Shown here in pieces: positions 22,906 to 37,349 of a stretch of 64,000 nucleotides of DNA. The first letter of the stretch is position 1, and the number at the start of each line of letters is the position of its first letter. Under the pieces are notes generated by a model. That model ran no database searches, was not told the origin of the DNA, and was given only the letters and a program-made list of their open reading frames with translations. The translations under genes and the position numbers were made by a program. This DNA is from Monosporascus cannonballus (taxonomy: Eukaryota; Ascomycota; Sordariomycetes; Xylariales). The DNA lies in NCBI GenBank assembly GCA_004154925.1, contig QJNS01000055.1, positions 186,001-250,000 on the forward strand, written 5' to 3'.

Positions 22906-25900
22906 GCATATTTATAATTAATTAACAAAAATAAATATAAAAACGCAATGAACGGAATAATACTTAAAAGCTTAAAACAAGGTCGTATATAAATTATCAT
23001 TTAAAAATGCTAATACTTTTATTAAAAAATAAAAGTAGTAATTTTTTTTTAAAAAAAACATAACCGTTTAATAAAATTTTATACAAATTATATAGAACTT
23101 TATTAAAATCGAACTTTGAACTTTATTGCTAAATAATTACATACACAAATTATATATATATAAACTAAAATTTATTAGTGCGTTAATTAATTTTTTATAA
23201 ATACTAATAAATATTAATTATATAGTTTTAATATTTATAAAGGTTTTTATATTTTAAAACTTTAAGAAAATACGCGCATTCGGTACAACAAGGCCATTAA
23301 TCACCGACCTACATATAAAACAATTATAAAACCGATCCTGAATATATTATATATAATTTAGATAAAAATTTATTAATATATTTATTTTGAAGTATAAATT
23401 GAAATTATTAGATTATTGCCTTATTGTTCAATTTATTATTTTCTATTTTTTTAATTTCCCTTTAAAATAACGTAATGATTACGAAAAATAAATCGATACG
23501 TTTTCGAATTAAGTCTGTATTACTTAATTATTTATAAAATTACGAAATAAACTAAATTATCGAAATATCGAAGTATGAAAATATTCTTAAATGTAATTTC
23601 ATAATACCTTTAAAACGATATAAACTGGGTTTACGATTTAACGTATGGTTTATTTTTAAAAACGAATTTGTACGTACTTATAACGAAATCTGATAAAAAT
23701 AAGCAAAATTCGAAAAAAAGTGATTCGTCGAATAGACGGAATACAATAGGTAAAAACGTAACCGCCTAATCGAAATTATTACAAATGAATATTATCGATG
23801 ATATATACGAAGGTTTTCGAAATTATTGAAATATTTTGAGCCAATATTTAACCAACGGTTTTCAATATAAAATTAAGAAAAATATATTTTATTAATTATA
23901 AAAAATAGTTTTATCAAACAACTCGGATTGTTAAACATAATATTCGTTTATTAAACAATAAGTAAAATAAAAAACTAGCTTTTTACCGGAATAACGAACG
24001 CACTGCAATAATATATAAAAAAGGGCTGAAAAGTTACATTAAAATATTTATACTTCTTTATAAAGAAAAAATATTTTAAATTGAAATATGTAGATCGAAC
24101 GTTTAAAAAGGTTTTCGAAAAGTTCAGGCAAACTAACGAATTATCGATAAAGGTTTTATCACTTAAAAATTATTTTATTAAAAATCGAAAACCTCGATTT
24201 TAACGTAAAAGAAATATCGTAAATTAATATATTATTTTTATTAATGTTTACAAACATTTTAAAATCAAAACATTTAAGTATAAGACTTTTTAAGTAAGTA
24301 TTTAACGTTGTAACAAAACTCAACTATTTATAAATTACTTAATATTAAAACTAAATATTAGAAGCTAAAATAAAAAAAGAACGTATATAATTACGTTTGA
24401 AAATAACAAACTAATAAAAAAGAATTTTTTAAAAACATCCGGTTCGAATAAAAAAAACTTTCCAAAAAGAATTCCCGTAATATAGAATAAATTTCAACCG
24501 AAGTAAATCCGTTCAATCGAAAAAACCGATAAAGTTTTTTTAAAAAAATTATTTTAATTTGTTAAAGTTTCGAAAAATATGTTAATTATATTTATAAAAC
24601 AAAGTGTAAATGCAATTTTTCTCTATCGCTTAAAAATAATAACACGATAATAAAACATTTATAAACCGTTATAATATAAAATATTATAGTTTTTAATATT
24701 TCGAAAAATTCGAAAAACGTACTACTGGATTATAAATACGCGTTTAATTTATTTCGACTAAATAATATCGAACGACTAATACTAAGCTATTATAAAAATG
24801 TTTAATTATAGTTTTTAATAAAAATAATAAATACGCCATTGCCTTATAAATAAATTTAAATATAAAAAAGAAGTAAATGTTTATAATAAATGCTTTATTA
24901 ACAAATATAAATCTCTTTCTATTATTATCGATATTTTTAGGTTAATAAAACGAACGAAATTCTTAGAAAATATTATAAAGCTTTGAAAAGTAAAATACAA
25001 ATAATTAATAAATACTAAAATATTCAGAATATTCGCCTAATTTATTATACAATTAGACCTAATCAATTAAGATTTAATTTATGATTATTTGGATAAAAAT
25101 TAAAACATTTAAATATATACTTAAATTTCTTAAAATATGAATGATTTTATAAAATATGTTTAAAAAATTAATAATAAAAGATAATAAATTTAACCTTTTC
25201 GATAAATCCGTTTATATTGTTAACTTTGTAGAATTCGATCATAACTGTTATATATTTAAATTTAAGACAACTATATTTTTAAAATTATAATATTATATAA
25301 ATATTAAAAACATTTTTAAGCGTGTTAAAAAACAAATATATTTTTTATATTTTCGAACACTAACTACGTAATATATTTTGTATTAAGGAATTGCCGCTTA
25401 TAAGCTTAATTTATTTAATATCGAAAATATACGGATAAAAGTTCGAAAAATACACTTATAAGACTTTAAAAATAAAGATAACTAAAATATTAAGACTAAT
25501 AATCGTCGTTTCTGTTTTATTTAGATTTAAAAAGAACTATATGCTATAGTTATATATCGATTATTTGCTATTAAATCTTAATATTATTAAGAGTCGATAT
25601 TCTTTATTACTAATTTTTTAAAATTATAAATTAATTACAATTTATAAAAGGCTTTTCAAATTTAGACTTACGGAATATATATTATTATATTTAAAATAAG
25701 AAATCAGTTTAATAAATCTTATTTTTATATAAAATATAAATAATTTCAAAATACAGTATTAGCGTTTAAATTTCTTAACGCTCTTTTAATCTGTTAAATT
25801 TAGAAAATACACTATTCATCGATTTTATGTATTAAGTTTATATCGTTTACTTAAATAATGTTATATTCTTCTGAAAAATTCTAAAAATATATGTAATATT

Positions 25901-28900
25901 TTGGACTAAATTACAAAAGATTAAAAAATATTAATTATTTATTAAATTATTAATAAATCAATTTTTTAAACATAAATTTCGTATTTAAAATTTATAATTA
26001 ATATTAAAAAGGTATAAATAAATTTCCAATATATTATTATAGTCTAGCTTTTAAAAATCTAGAATTAATATATATTATATAAGTATTTTGAAAATCTATA
26101 ACACATTATTCGAAAACTACCGCCTTTATTATTAACTTATCAAAAAATTTCAATTTTTGAAAGATGTTTATTAAAATAATGGAAATTTTCAAAAACTTAA
26201 AAATTATTTCTAAAATTAGAATTATTTTCTAATATTGAAACTTTACAGAATATATTAGTATAAAAACCGATATATATTTTAAAACTATATTCGCTACTTC
26301 TTTTTATAAAATTACAGAATTAATTAATACCTAGTCATTTTTTATTTGAAAAATCTTTTGATACCGAAAGAAAATAATTTAAAATAAATTGATAAAATTT
26401 ATTCGTCATTATAAAAAGGTACAATATTAGAATTAATATTTAAAACATATTAAAAAACAATTTTTAATCTTTATAAATTATTATATTTCAAAATATATAA
26501 TTACTCTATCGGTATAAACCTTCCGAAAAAGGTTCGTGCGTTAAATAAGTCTATTATTTTATTTTAATTTCAAAATATAATATTCATTAAAAAGAATTTG
26601 TCGAGCGACGAATTAAAACCACACACGAATTAAATATTCGCATCGATTAATTATTATAACGTAATTTTTATATTTATGAAACGTTTTTAATTGCTTAATA
26701 AATTAGTTACAAAATTAATTATTTGATAATTAATTTATGCTAGAAAATTAAAAGGTATAATCGAATACATTAATTTATTAAAGCTATGTAAATAATTTCA
26801 ACTGTTATATTTTTTTAGATATATTAAACTAGAAACATTTAAATAACCGAAATACGTCTTAAAGTAATATAAAACCTTTATTGTATAATTATAAATTGGT
26901 GTTAAAAATGTTTAAAAACTTTTCTATACAAAATATGTATGATAGAAAAATGACTAAATAATCGCGATTATTTTGATAATCTTAAAACGGTTAAAATTTA
27001 ACGTCAGATAAAAAGATTATATTAATGCCGAATTAATATACTTTATATTTGATAATAAAAAGATTTATTTTAAAAGAAGAGGTATTCATTTAAAACTTTT
27101 ATAATAATTTTACAATAAAATCCGTAAATTATATACGAAAAGATTTAAATATTTAAAAATGTATTAAAATTATATAAATAGTTAGGTAAATCTTAATATT
27201 ATGTTATTATATCAACATTAAATCATTAGCTTATCATAATACGTATTACCGTAATAATTAATTAATTAATATTATAATGACTTTAATTTAAATATAATAA
27301 AAACCGAAATATTATTAAATTTATTAACCGAAAAGTGTGTTTAGAAAATATGACGAATAACATCCGAAGATATATTAAATACTATGTTCTATGTTAAGGT
27401 GCGTCAAAATCAAATTATAAGCTATATAATACATTATCCGTACTATTTTAATTAAAATAATTATTGTAAAAACTAAATATAAATTTTATTACAACACTGT
27501 CCTTTAATTTCAAAGGCGATAAATATAAATATAACTTTATTTTTACTATTATTAACCAGTTTATAAATTTCGATTTATTTCTCTTTATATTAAATACCCT
27601 ACTAACTGCTAAATTAGTAAATGTTTTATATAAGAAAATAAAGTATTATTTAAAGTGTTTTAGAAATTGTTAATACTTGCAATAAAATATTTATTAATTA
27701 AGTTTAAATCGAATTTTATAAAATTAAAAAAAGTCAAACGTTATTAATTTGCTACTTATTATCTTTAAACAAATAAATAAATCGAACATATAAACCAAAG
27801 CTTGAAAATATATTTCAAATATTTTTATACGAATATTAAATTAATTAAAATTGGTTGTTATATAAGGTTAAATTTATTTACAATAATTGTCGAAATACAT
27901 TTACCGAATATTTGTTATTCGAAATTTTATATAATTATTATATCTAAATAATAAAATAAATCCTGAATAAAATGAAAACATAAATTTGCTATTTACACAA
28001 ATAAATCGAACTAACAACGTAAATTCGTCAACGAATATATAAATATAAGAAAAAAACCGTAGCTAATTAAAAAGAATTCTTATCATTGAAAATATTTCGC
28101 GATAATTTACGAAAAAAAATCAAATTATTAAATTGTTTACGAAATATTTTAAACTTTTAAAAAATTCTTATATTAATATCGACGTATAATTTTGTAAAAT
28201 CTATCAACGACATAAAATTCGAAACGTATAAAATAGATTTATTTATAAAATATTGTTAGTTATACGACATATTTTCAATGTTTTTATTACAATCATAATA
28301 TAATTAAAAAACACTATTATTTATTTATTATTTTTTAGCCTTTAAAAATAATAGAACTACGTAATAAAATTTTGATTTAATATAAAGATAATCGTAACTA
28401 ATAACGTTTCTAATTAAAAGAGTTTATCCGTTAAATGTGAGATTTAATAACTATCAAAATATTTGACAAATATTTAACAAGTATTCGTTAAATATAAATA
28501 GAAACAAACCTGTATTTAAAAAATTGCACGAATATAAAAAAGTTTTAAATACTTTAATAGTTATAACTTATTGTAAATTAATCGAAAAATATTTACATAT
28601 TTATTAAACGAATTAATTAAATTATATTTAAAACAAACCCGAACCATAATAATATTTTAATCAAGATTTCAATAATACTGTATAAAATTAATAGTAATTA
28701 TTTCATACTATTGTGAAAAATTGCAAATACGAAATATATTATTAAGCGATTAATGATTAAACGTAATATATTTAATAGAAATCGAATTTATAATTTCAAA
28801 ATTAGCATTTTACGTTTTATTAATAACTTATAAATAAACCTTCTATAATTAATTATTTATATTGAAATCATCAATAAGATTTAAGACAACGTATACGGCA

Positions 28901-30303
28901 ATAAAAACAAGTTTTATAATAAACCGGTTAGCGATTTCTTTTTAAAAAAATTGATGTCTGAAATTATTAAAACAAAAAGTCGAAAAATTAATATCGATTC
29001 GAACTCATTTACAAAATAATAAAACGGCGTGAAATCGGTAATTCTTTAGCATGTTTTATATATTTCGATTAATAAAATTAAATAAAATTTTATTATCGTT
29101 ATTAAACATTTATTAAGTAAATATTACGTGATTATAAGTTTTTTGGATAAATTTATTATAGCGAAATAAAGCAGCTTGATTACGTTTTACGTTATTACTA
29201 AACGATTAAAAATAAAATTTTATTAGTTAAAACCTTAAACGTAATATTAAAAACAACGTAAATCGCATCGTTTTATTTATACTATAGTAATACGGCGTTT
29301 ATTTGGTAACGAACGTCGTCAACTACTATATATATACTTTTATTTTTATTCTAGAAAAGTATATAATAATAGCTGAAAATAAATCAAAATAAATTTGAAA
29401 ATAAGAACATAATAAATTTAAAGAATATACCAATTGTTTTTCAAACGAAATGTTTTAAAATAATATAAAAATTATACTTTAACGACAATAACTGCTATAC
29501 GTTCGACGTTTCTTATATTAAGAATTAAGAAACGTTTTTAGACATAAATTTTATAAAAAAATATTTTGTTTAAAAAATATAATATTACTTATCTAATTAC
29601 AACAATTTGTTAAAAAATCTTATCAATATTATAAAATTTTATTTTCATTACGTAATTGTATCGTAATAATAAAAGATTTCTTAAATAACGTTTTGAAAAA
29701 CGGTTGAAACTTATTCGATATTAATAAATATTTTTTAAAAAAAGTATATTCGAAAATAATTTTTTTTATTTTAAATATAATACATATAAAATTCGAGACG
29801 TTTTTCATTTTTTTTAAAGAAAGGTCGGCAATATAAACGAAATTGAAAATAAAATAAAAAGTTTAATATAATACTAGTATATTTATTGAGGATTAATAAA
29901 TCGATATTAACTTTTCGAACGTAATCAAAATAGTCTAATATATTATAAAATTTATATTTTTCGAAAATATTGTTATAAAAATGTACAGAGAAAATGTTTG
30001 ATCGAAAAACGGACGACAAATATATGAAAAAAGTAAAAAGTAATGCGAGAATAATAACGATTGCGCGGAAAATAAACGATAAACGTAAATAAAAATTACG
30101 ACTTTAAAATGGTTAAAGAAAAGAAAAAAATTAAAAAAAGTTTTAAAAAAATTAGTAGTACGATAATTAAATAATAACTTAATTGAAAAACCTTTAGCAA
30201 ATGGTTTAATATATATAACAACTGGGATAACGAAAAGAACAAATTAATTAAATAATATCAGAATATATTTACTTTATACTAACCATCTTATTAATTGCAA
30301 TAC
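22906..30303. other. RIP-saturated A/T-rich DNA, no readable gene
   Basis: These 7.4 kb are overwhelmingly A and T, with stops in every frame and very few CpA/TpG sites by eye. They lie inside the inverted-repeat-bounded block. No transposase, RT or LTR pair could be recognised; the longest short frame (29771-30019, minus) has no family match that I know. It is probably heavily mutated transposon sequence. Confidence 0.5.
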
Positions 30304-30691
30304 TATGACGGCTAGGCTAATTAACTAACTATTAAACCTAAGTTAACGGGTTTATGTTAACAGGAGTATCGTGAGATTCTGAACAATGGATACAGTAACG
30401 TATCACTTTTCGTAATACCAAGGGCGTCTTAGGTAACGAATTATTGATTACAAACGATTAATATTAATAAATATTGCAAACTGTTATTATCTAAACTATA
30501 AAAATAAGCGTATCTATATATTATTTCTTGTTTCTTTGTATTTACAGGATTTTGGTAATTCCGCAAAATCCTAATAATCCTATTTTTCGTAAATTTCGCA
30601 AAATCCTAATAATCCTATTACGTAATTTTCCTCCTAATGCTCCATTTATTTTAACTGTTTCTGGATACGCCAAATATGTTAAATCATAATA
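30304..30691 (-). repeat. Left LTR (element 3' end) of Gypsy A
   Basis: This 388-bp repeat has TG/CA-type ends changed by RIP (TATGACGG...TCATAATA). It pairs with 36801-37188. It is preceded by AATAC and followed by the minus-strand polypurine tract. Confidence 0.88.
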
Positions 30692-30856
30692 TAATCCTCC
30701 TTTTTTTAGGATCTTCGTCTTAAAGATTTTATTTTGTAAATTTTCAATTCCATCATAACGGGTTATATTAAGAAATATATTAAACTTTTTTCCAAAGCGA
30801 AAATTGCTTAACGTAACTTTTTAATTATTATAATGCTTTCTGCTAACCTTATTAAG

Positions 30857-31342
30857 ATGGCGCCTTGTTTTTATTGTAAACGAAAAAAATTAAAATGTAA
30901 ACTGTCGGAGGATAATTCCTTTCGTTATTTGTCCTATATCAAAAACAACTAATCCAATTATGATACGCAAGGTTTAAATTTAAAGCAATTATAACGTATC
31001 GTTATTCAGTACCGAAAACTTAAATTGGAATTAGAGGCTGTTAAAAAAAAGGCCGATTAGATTAATGCCCGTTTATGCCGTTTGCGTAAATAAAAAAGAA
31101 TGTGGTATAACAAAATAATAAAGGCTGTATTTTGTAATATCGATAACTTAAAGGAACTAAACGAATTAAAACGTAAAGAGCGGGCAAAGGCCGTGGAAGC
31201 CACGTTAACGCTATTTGTTATTCCTCCCGATTGGTCCAACATTGAGCCTATTAACTGGTTGATTATTAACTAGGGGGCTTTCGATTTTGCCGCTTTTGAC
31301 GTCGCTGGTAAAAGTTTTTTAATAGGCGCTGGGCATTTATAA
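30857..31342 (+). pseudogene. Antisense Zn2Cys6-like cluster plus coiled-coil ORF inside Gypsy A
   Basis: A 161-codon frame starts at ATG 30857 and ends at 31340-31342, with five internal stops (TAA or TAG) each explainable by CAA/CAG to TAA/TAG. It starts MAPCFYCKRKKLKCKLSED, giving C4-x2-C7-x6-C14. Tyr24, Tyr27 and Tyr35 (TAT) sit where a Zn2Cys6 cluster needs the other three cysteines (C-x9-C-x2-C-x7-C); TGT to TAT is the RIP change on this strand. A helical, charged segment follows (KLKLELEAVKKKADx, INARLCRLRK, then KRMWYNKIIKAV) and an acidic/aromatic tail with PPDWSNIEP. The frame is opposite to pol and lies between the integrase and 3' LTR. Similar small Zn-cluster proteins recur in fungal genomes (general recollection). 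Function unknown. Confidence 0.7.
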
Positions 31343-31899
31343 GGTTTTTGGCTAATTCCCAAATATTTTCGGAATTTGGATGTTTTTTCCACTTAATTAG
31401 GTACCGGGTAAATCCATTTTATTTTCGTATATCGAAAATTTTTTCCATTTTGTATACTTATTCATTCTCCATTTCCATATCGTCCTATACCGTACGTACT
31501 TTGATTATACCCGTTATTAATTCGAATAAGGAAATATGAAAGATTAAATAAAGTTTGACTTTTGGTAGAAATTCCAATTAGTAATTATTTTCTAAGATTT
31601 TCTTAGTAATTTTGTATGGACCGATATACTTAAAATCGAATTTTTTATTAAGTTTTTTAATTTAAATATTTTTGGTAATAAGGTAAACTATTTTTCTTTT
31701 TACAAAGGTTAATCCCTTTAACCTTTTTTTATTATAATACTTATTTATTTAATTCCGTACGAATTTTAATTCTGTTTTTATTTTTTAATATAATTACCGT
31801 AACTGTTTTAACGTAAAAATTACTTTGATATTAATTAAACCGTTATTACGTATTTTTTTGTAAATTTCTGAAATAAAACCAAAATTCGCATTAATTAAT

Positions 31900-32145
31900 A
31901 TTATTTTAATACTTTCGTAATAATTAATATTATAAGTTAGTTAAGCAATAAGTAACTTCTTAACTTAATTATTTTGTTTATAATTAATATAACATCGTAA
32001 GTATACCTTTAATATCTAATTTAACCGTTTTGTTTATTTATTTATTTAGGGCCTAAACGCGTTAAATAATTTGTGATTAAGGCCGATTTATAATATTAAA
32101 CTTTGCTAAAATTTTAAAACAAATATTGTTCCTTTATCGGAAATA
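31900..32145 (-). pseudogene. Integrase core relic of Gypsy A
   Basis: Minus-strand frames show SDKGTIFV at the start, then GLNHKLFNAFRP, and a NYKQNNWV-type segment with stops between. This is the order of the Ty3 integrase catalytic core (D-x-G...HPQTDGQTER...W). Many stops make it nonfunctional. Confidence 0.75.
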
Positions 32146-33089
32146 ATTTCCATTAATAATCCGTATATACTGAAAATATTTTTTAAAAAAATATATACTA
32201 TTTATTTTACATTAATATCCTTATAATAAAGTAAAAAATAAGAAAATTTCGTAAATCGATCGACGATAACGAAAACGCTATCATAATATATTCCTATTAC
32301 TAAATCTTCGGATAAAAAAAATTTAATAATAAAATCCATAATAATTAAATCCTAAGGTTTCTTTAAAACCGGTAATAGTTATAACTTTTTATAAGGCTTA
32401 TATTATTATGCCTTAGCCTTATTATAAAAGTTACATTATCGTCGTACTTTTTAAACCATTATTTTTATTTTAGGAAAAAAATATATACGTTAAAATCGTT
32501 CTAAGGTTTTATAAATCCCTAGATATCCATATAATTAATATTCGTATATATTTCATACCAAACTTTCCTAATATTCCTTTAGTACTTATACTTTATTTAT
32601 TTTTTGGTTTTCCAGTAAATTATCATTATATTATTAAATTTTCTAATATATATCAAAAAGTACCGCCCGAATTATTACAATTTATCGTAAGCGTAAATAT
32701 CCTTCTGTAATAATATCGAAAATTATATAGCTAATCTTAATTAACTTTTTTTCGAAATCTGGTTACCTATTTAAAACGTCCGTTTTACCATTTTTTAAAC
32801 CTTTTTTATGGATAATAACAAAGTCGAAATTCGCTAATTTTTCCGCATATCGTAATTATCGTCCTATAAGTTCTTTAGTCGTAATAAATCGGATAAAATT
32901 TTAATAATCCATATAAACCTTAACCTAATATAAATTTCCCTTCAGGAAATACCTAAATTCGCGGAATGCCATAATAATAACCATAAATTCCTTATTTAGA
33001 ATGCCGTAATTAAGCTCAGCTCCTTTTAATTTATATAAAAAAAACGTAATAAAGTGCAATTTGCCTTAATTATTTTATTATCCGATCAT

Positions 33090-33911
33090 TACGTTTAATA
33101 CGTAATCCGAAAAATCGGTCTTTAACTTAACAAAACGTATTAAATCGTACATAATTAATACTGGCTTACTGGTAATTATGTTTTTAATTTCCTGGAACGC
33201 TTTTTTTATCTTTAACGTCCATTTGAACTTTTTTTCTTTTTTCGTAAAATTTATTAGGGGTATAACTATTTTATTAAAATTCCGAATAAATTTTCTATAA
33301 TAATTGGCGAATCCGAAAAATGCCTATACCTCCTTAACCATTATTGGCATCTGTTATTCCGTAACTGCAGCGATTTTCTTTGGGTCCATCCTAATATATT
33401 CTAAAGTAATAATATATCCCAGATATTCCATTTCTTACTTATGGAATTAGCTTTTTTTTACATTAATTAACAATTTCGCATTTTATAAAATTTAAAGAAC
33501 TTTATAAACATATCCTATATATACTTTTTCTGTTTCTGAAAAAATAAAAATATTATCGAAATAATACATAACAAAAATATTAAGGTATTCCTGTAATATA
33601 TAATTTACCATCCGTTAAAAAATTGCTAATATATTCGTAAATCCTATTAACGTAACCAAATATTTAAACAATCCGTATTTCGTTCTAAATACTATTTTCC
33701 ATTCGTATCCTTTCTTAATTCTAATAAAGTTATATCCATCTTTAAAATCGAATACTATAAATTATTTGGCTCCATAAAATCGGTCTTTTATTTTTGTAAT
33801 TAAAAATAATAATATTTAATTTTTAACAATAATATTATTTAATTATCGATAATTAACCACAAATCACAACTTGCCATTCTTTTTAAATACGAAAAATATC
33901 GGGTACCTTGC
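33090..33911 (-). pseudogene. Reverse transcriptase/RNase H relic of Gypsy A
   Basis: The minus strand reads ARYPIFFVFKKNGKL, FDFKDGYNFIRIKKGYEWK, then a degraded active-site box (YYFDNIFIFS in place of Y-x-DD), MEYLGYIIT, and FFGFANYYRKFIRNFNKI. These are the RT palm, connection and RNase H entry motifs of Ty3/Gypsy pol. The second catalytic Asp is changed to Asn and stops are frequent. Confidence 0.82.
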
Positions 33912-36800
33912 TAATAACTTCGAAAATCGAATTTATCTCTTTTATAACCGATTTTCCAAATATTCCCGGAAAACGTATAATTCATTTCCGTTAAAATTAT
34001 AAATAAGGTAAAACTTCGTTAAAGAACTTTCTTTAAGGACAATTTCATAATCCCATTCGCTATATTTTAATAACTTTATATCCAGCTCTTTCTTGAAAAA
34101 CTACTTATATCTATAATATTATAATAACATATTAATCAAATTTTTTAACTTTTAAGGTTATTATTCTAAATCGTTATTTAATTACCGTAACTTCGCCCTA
34201 ATAATAGCAATAATACGTCGTATTTTTTTTAATACCTATTTTTTTTTTATATCTTATCCCTTTAAGTAATAAGGTATTTATCGTATCCTTATATTTATAT
34301 TCGTCGCCATTTTCGATCAAATATTAAAATCTTATTTTTTTTTTATTTGTTAATAAAAAATAAAAAAAATTTCACCTAACTAATTTTTCCGTTAATCAAA
34401 ATTCCGTACTAACGTATCCATAGTAATCCTAAGATCATATCGTAATTCCCAAATAAAACGACATCAAAATCAATTATTTGGTATCGTCTTTAAACAAAAA
34501 TCTCGAAATAATCAATTTCGCATAAGATTTTTCCGTTATCGTAAGCGAAATCCTGACCTTCGGCGTTTGTCATTATGTAAGGTTTTAACTTATATTTCCA
34601 TAATAATTTAAATTCGTTAACCACATCCGGCGCAATATAATTTCCGCCTAAAGTTCCGCAATCCACCATTACAATATACTAATACGTTCCGATTCGTATA
34701 TCCAAGGTAATAAGGTTATTAACGGCTTTTATCGTTACGTTTAAAGCCTTTCTTAAAAGTTTATTTTAATTTCTTTAAATTTTATCATCCTACGGCTTTC
34801 TTACAGGTAACTTTCGTTTTTTAACTCCTTTTCGAATTTATCAAACCTTATTTATATTTCTTTATACAATGCGTCAAATTATTATATCTATCGTTCTTAT
34901 CGGCGTACTGTACTTTCGAATTATATTAATTATTCCTAATTCTATTGGATTTTTTTTCCCCATTAAATAAACTATTCCTTAATATGGCATATAATTTCCC
35001 ATTAAGCCTTATTTCCTTTTTACTGGAAATCTCGTATAAATCGTTAAATTTCTTTTTTTAAGGCTTATCGTTTATCGGGATCTATGGTAAATACTAATTA
35101 AAAATAAAGATTCGTAATAACCCTTTAATAATACTTTTCCACAATATGCTAGATTAATTCCTTTTCCATCTAATAGTTATACTACTTATAATAACAAAAA
35201 AGGTCTTCTTACGGGCATTATTTTCTTTTAAACTAGCTTTCTGCTACTACCAACTAAAAAAAATCGTTTTTAAGGGCTATAAATCAAAAATGCTAATATT
35301 ATTATTTATCATTCTTATTTTTTCCCGTTCTGTTAAGAAAATCGAATCCTTTATAATATATACGGATAATCCTGCTGTAAATATGCCGTTTTTATTCCTC
35401 GTAAGCAAAACAGTTTTATCTTTTATAATAAACAGCATATATCCTGCCATATCAATTAAGGGTTCCGGGACAAACCTTTTCCATCCAACCCTAATATTTT
35501 TTTAATTATTCCTTAAAAATGCTTTATTATCCCTTAATTACTTGTTAAACTAAATTCTTAGTTTCTTGCATTCCTTATTAAATCTTTTGCCACGGCGGGC
35601 CTGGCATATATTTTGGTCGAATTATATTAATAAATTTACTTTCGTTCTTTTAATTTTCCTTAAATTATTTTTCGGATACAAACTTCCAATTATTTTATCG
35701 TAATTTCTTAAGCAAATAATACTTGTAAACTTTATATCCTGGTTTTCCGTAATTATAATATTTAATCTGGCTCCAATCCTTTTTATGGGTAACTCCCAGT
35801 TTTATTAGGCCTAATTCAATGCCGTAAAAAATATTATTACGCCGAAAAACGCTAATATTAACCGTATGCCGAAATTTATTATCATACTTTCTCTTAATAC
35901 CTTTAATACGCCAGGTATATTATCGGTTATCGATCTTAACTGCTATAACAATATAATTTAATAAATAATCAGGCCGGTTAAATTTAAAAAGCTTCTCCTA
36001 TACTTCCTTTTTCAGGCCGTCGAAAAACTTAGCCATTAATACTTCTTACCCCTAATTCAGCTTAAATACTAGCTAAATAAACGTACTGCCGTAACTAGAT
36101 ATTAATTCCCTTTATCGTAATTATTAAATCTGCATCTCGGCTTTTATTTTTTCGTTTACCATTCCGAAAACCTTTATTAACGCTTATTCGAACTGTTCGT
36201 AATCGTTATATACCCATATCACTTCCGGATTACGTTTTTCGACTGGCAAAATAACGTATTTTCTCATAACCGGCTTAAACCAAATAACCGCATCTCCGGT
36301 AAATCGTCCAACCGCAAACTTAATTCGTACAATAAACGTAACGAATCGAATAAGAAAATACCCGAAATACGTTCGGCATTAAATTAAAAACAATTATAAT
36401 TTGGTCGAAATTCCATCAAAAGATTCTGGCTTAAAGGGTTTAAAAACTTTTCCCGATTTCTTAATAAAATTCAGCTAAATAACCTAATTCGGCCGAAAAA
36501 GCTTTCCAATCTCGGGAGCCTTTCCTTTCTCCTTAAGCTTTTTATGGGCAGCTTAAAAAGACGTAATAAAATCATTTTTATCTTATTCCAGCTAAAAAAT
36601 ACGTTCGTTCATAACATCCAGGCGTCGAAAAACTTCCTTTCGAAAAAGGCGAAACTACTCCTTTTTTTCCTCAGATTCCATTCCGGTATTAAGGTTTTTA
36701 AAAACCTGGTAAATAGGTTATTCGGGCTGCTTACTAGTAAATATAATATCGGCGATATTGCTTAAAATCTAATAATATTACTGAACAAAAGTTTGCAACG

Positions 36801-37188
36801 TATAACGGCTAAGTTAATTAACCAACTATTAAACCTAAGTCGACGGGTTTATATTAATAAAAATATTATAAGATTTTAAATAATAGATACAATAACGTAT
36901 CACTTTTCGTAATACCAAAGGCGTTTTAAATAACAAATTATTAATTACAAACGATTAATATTAATAAATATTACAAATTGCTATTATCTAAACTATAAAA
37001 ATAAACGTATCTATATATTATTTCTTGTTTTTTCGTATTTACAGGATCTTGGTAATCCCGTAAAATCCCAATAATCCTGTCTCTCGTAAATCTCGCAAAA
37101 TCCCAATAATCCTGTTACGTGACCTTCCTCCTAGTGCTCCACTTGTTTTGACTGTTTCTGGATACGCCAAATATATTGGGTCATAACA
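36801..37188 (-). repeat. Right LTR (element 5' end) of Gypsy A
   Basis: This 388-bp repeat starts TATAACGGCT and ends TCATAACA, and is followed by the AATAC duplication. On the minus strand it is the 5' LTR. Its outer part is less mutated than the left copy. Confidence 0.88.
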
Positions 37189-37349
37189 AATACGGTATAT
37201 ATTATTAAAAATAATTATTAAAGATTAATAATTTACAAAAAAATAATATAAAACGGTACTTAGATATAATATAAATAACTTAAATAAAACTCCATTAATA
37301 TATATATTTCTTAGATTAATTTGTAATTGTTGGGTTATTATATTACTTT

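Larger units (their letters stand above)
30304..37188 (-). mobile_element. Full-length RIP-mutated Gypsy (Ty3-type) LTR retrotransposon A
   Basis: Two 388-bp direct repeats (30304-30691 and 36801-37188) are flanked by the perfect 5-bp duplication AATAC (30299-30303 and 37189-37193). A polypurine tract on the minus strand (complement of TCCTCCTTTTTTT, about 30695-30707) abuts the left LTR, so the element reads right to left. Minus-strand relics run in Ty3 order: gag-like DNA (about 34.6-36.8 kb), RT/RNase H (about 33.1-33.9 kb), then integrase (about 31.9-32.15 kb). All frames carry many stops. The LTRs have diverged mainly by C/T and G/A changes. A plus-strand ORF lies between integrase and the left LTR. 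Confidence 0.88.

Noticed and set aside
22906..30303. CRISPR-like or satellite array in the A/T-rich DNA
   Set aside because: Short A/T words recur because of composition only; no regularly spaced repeat unit is present.
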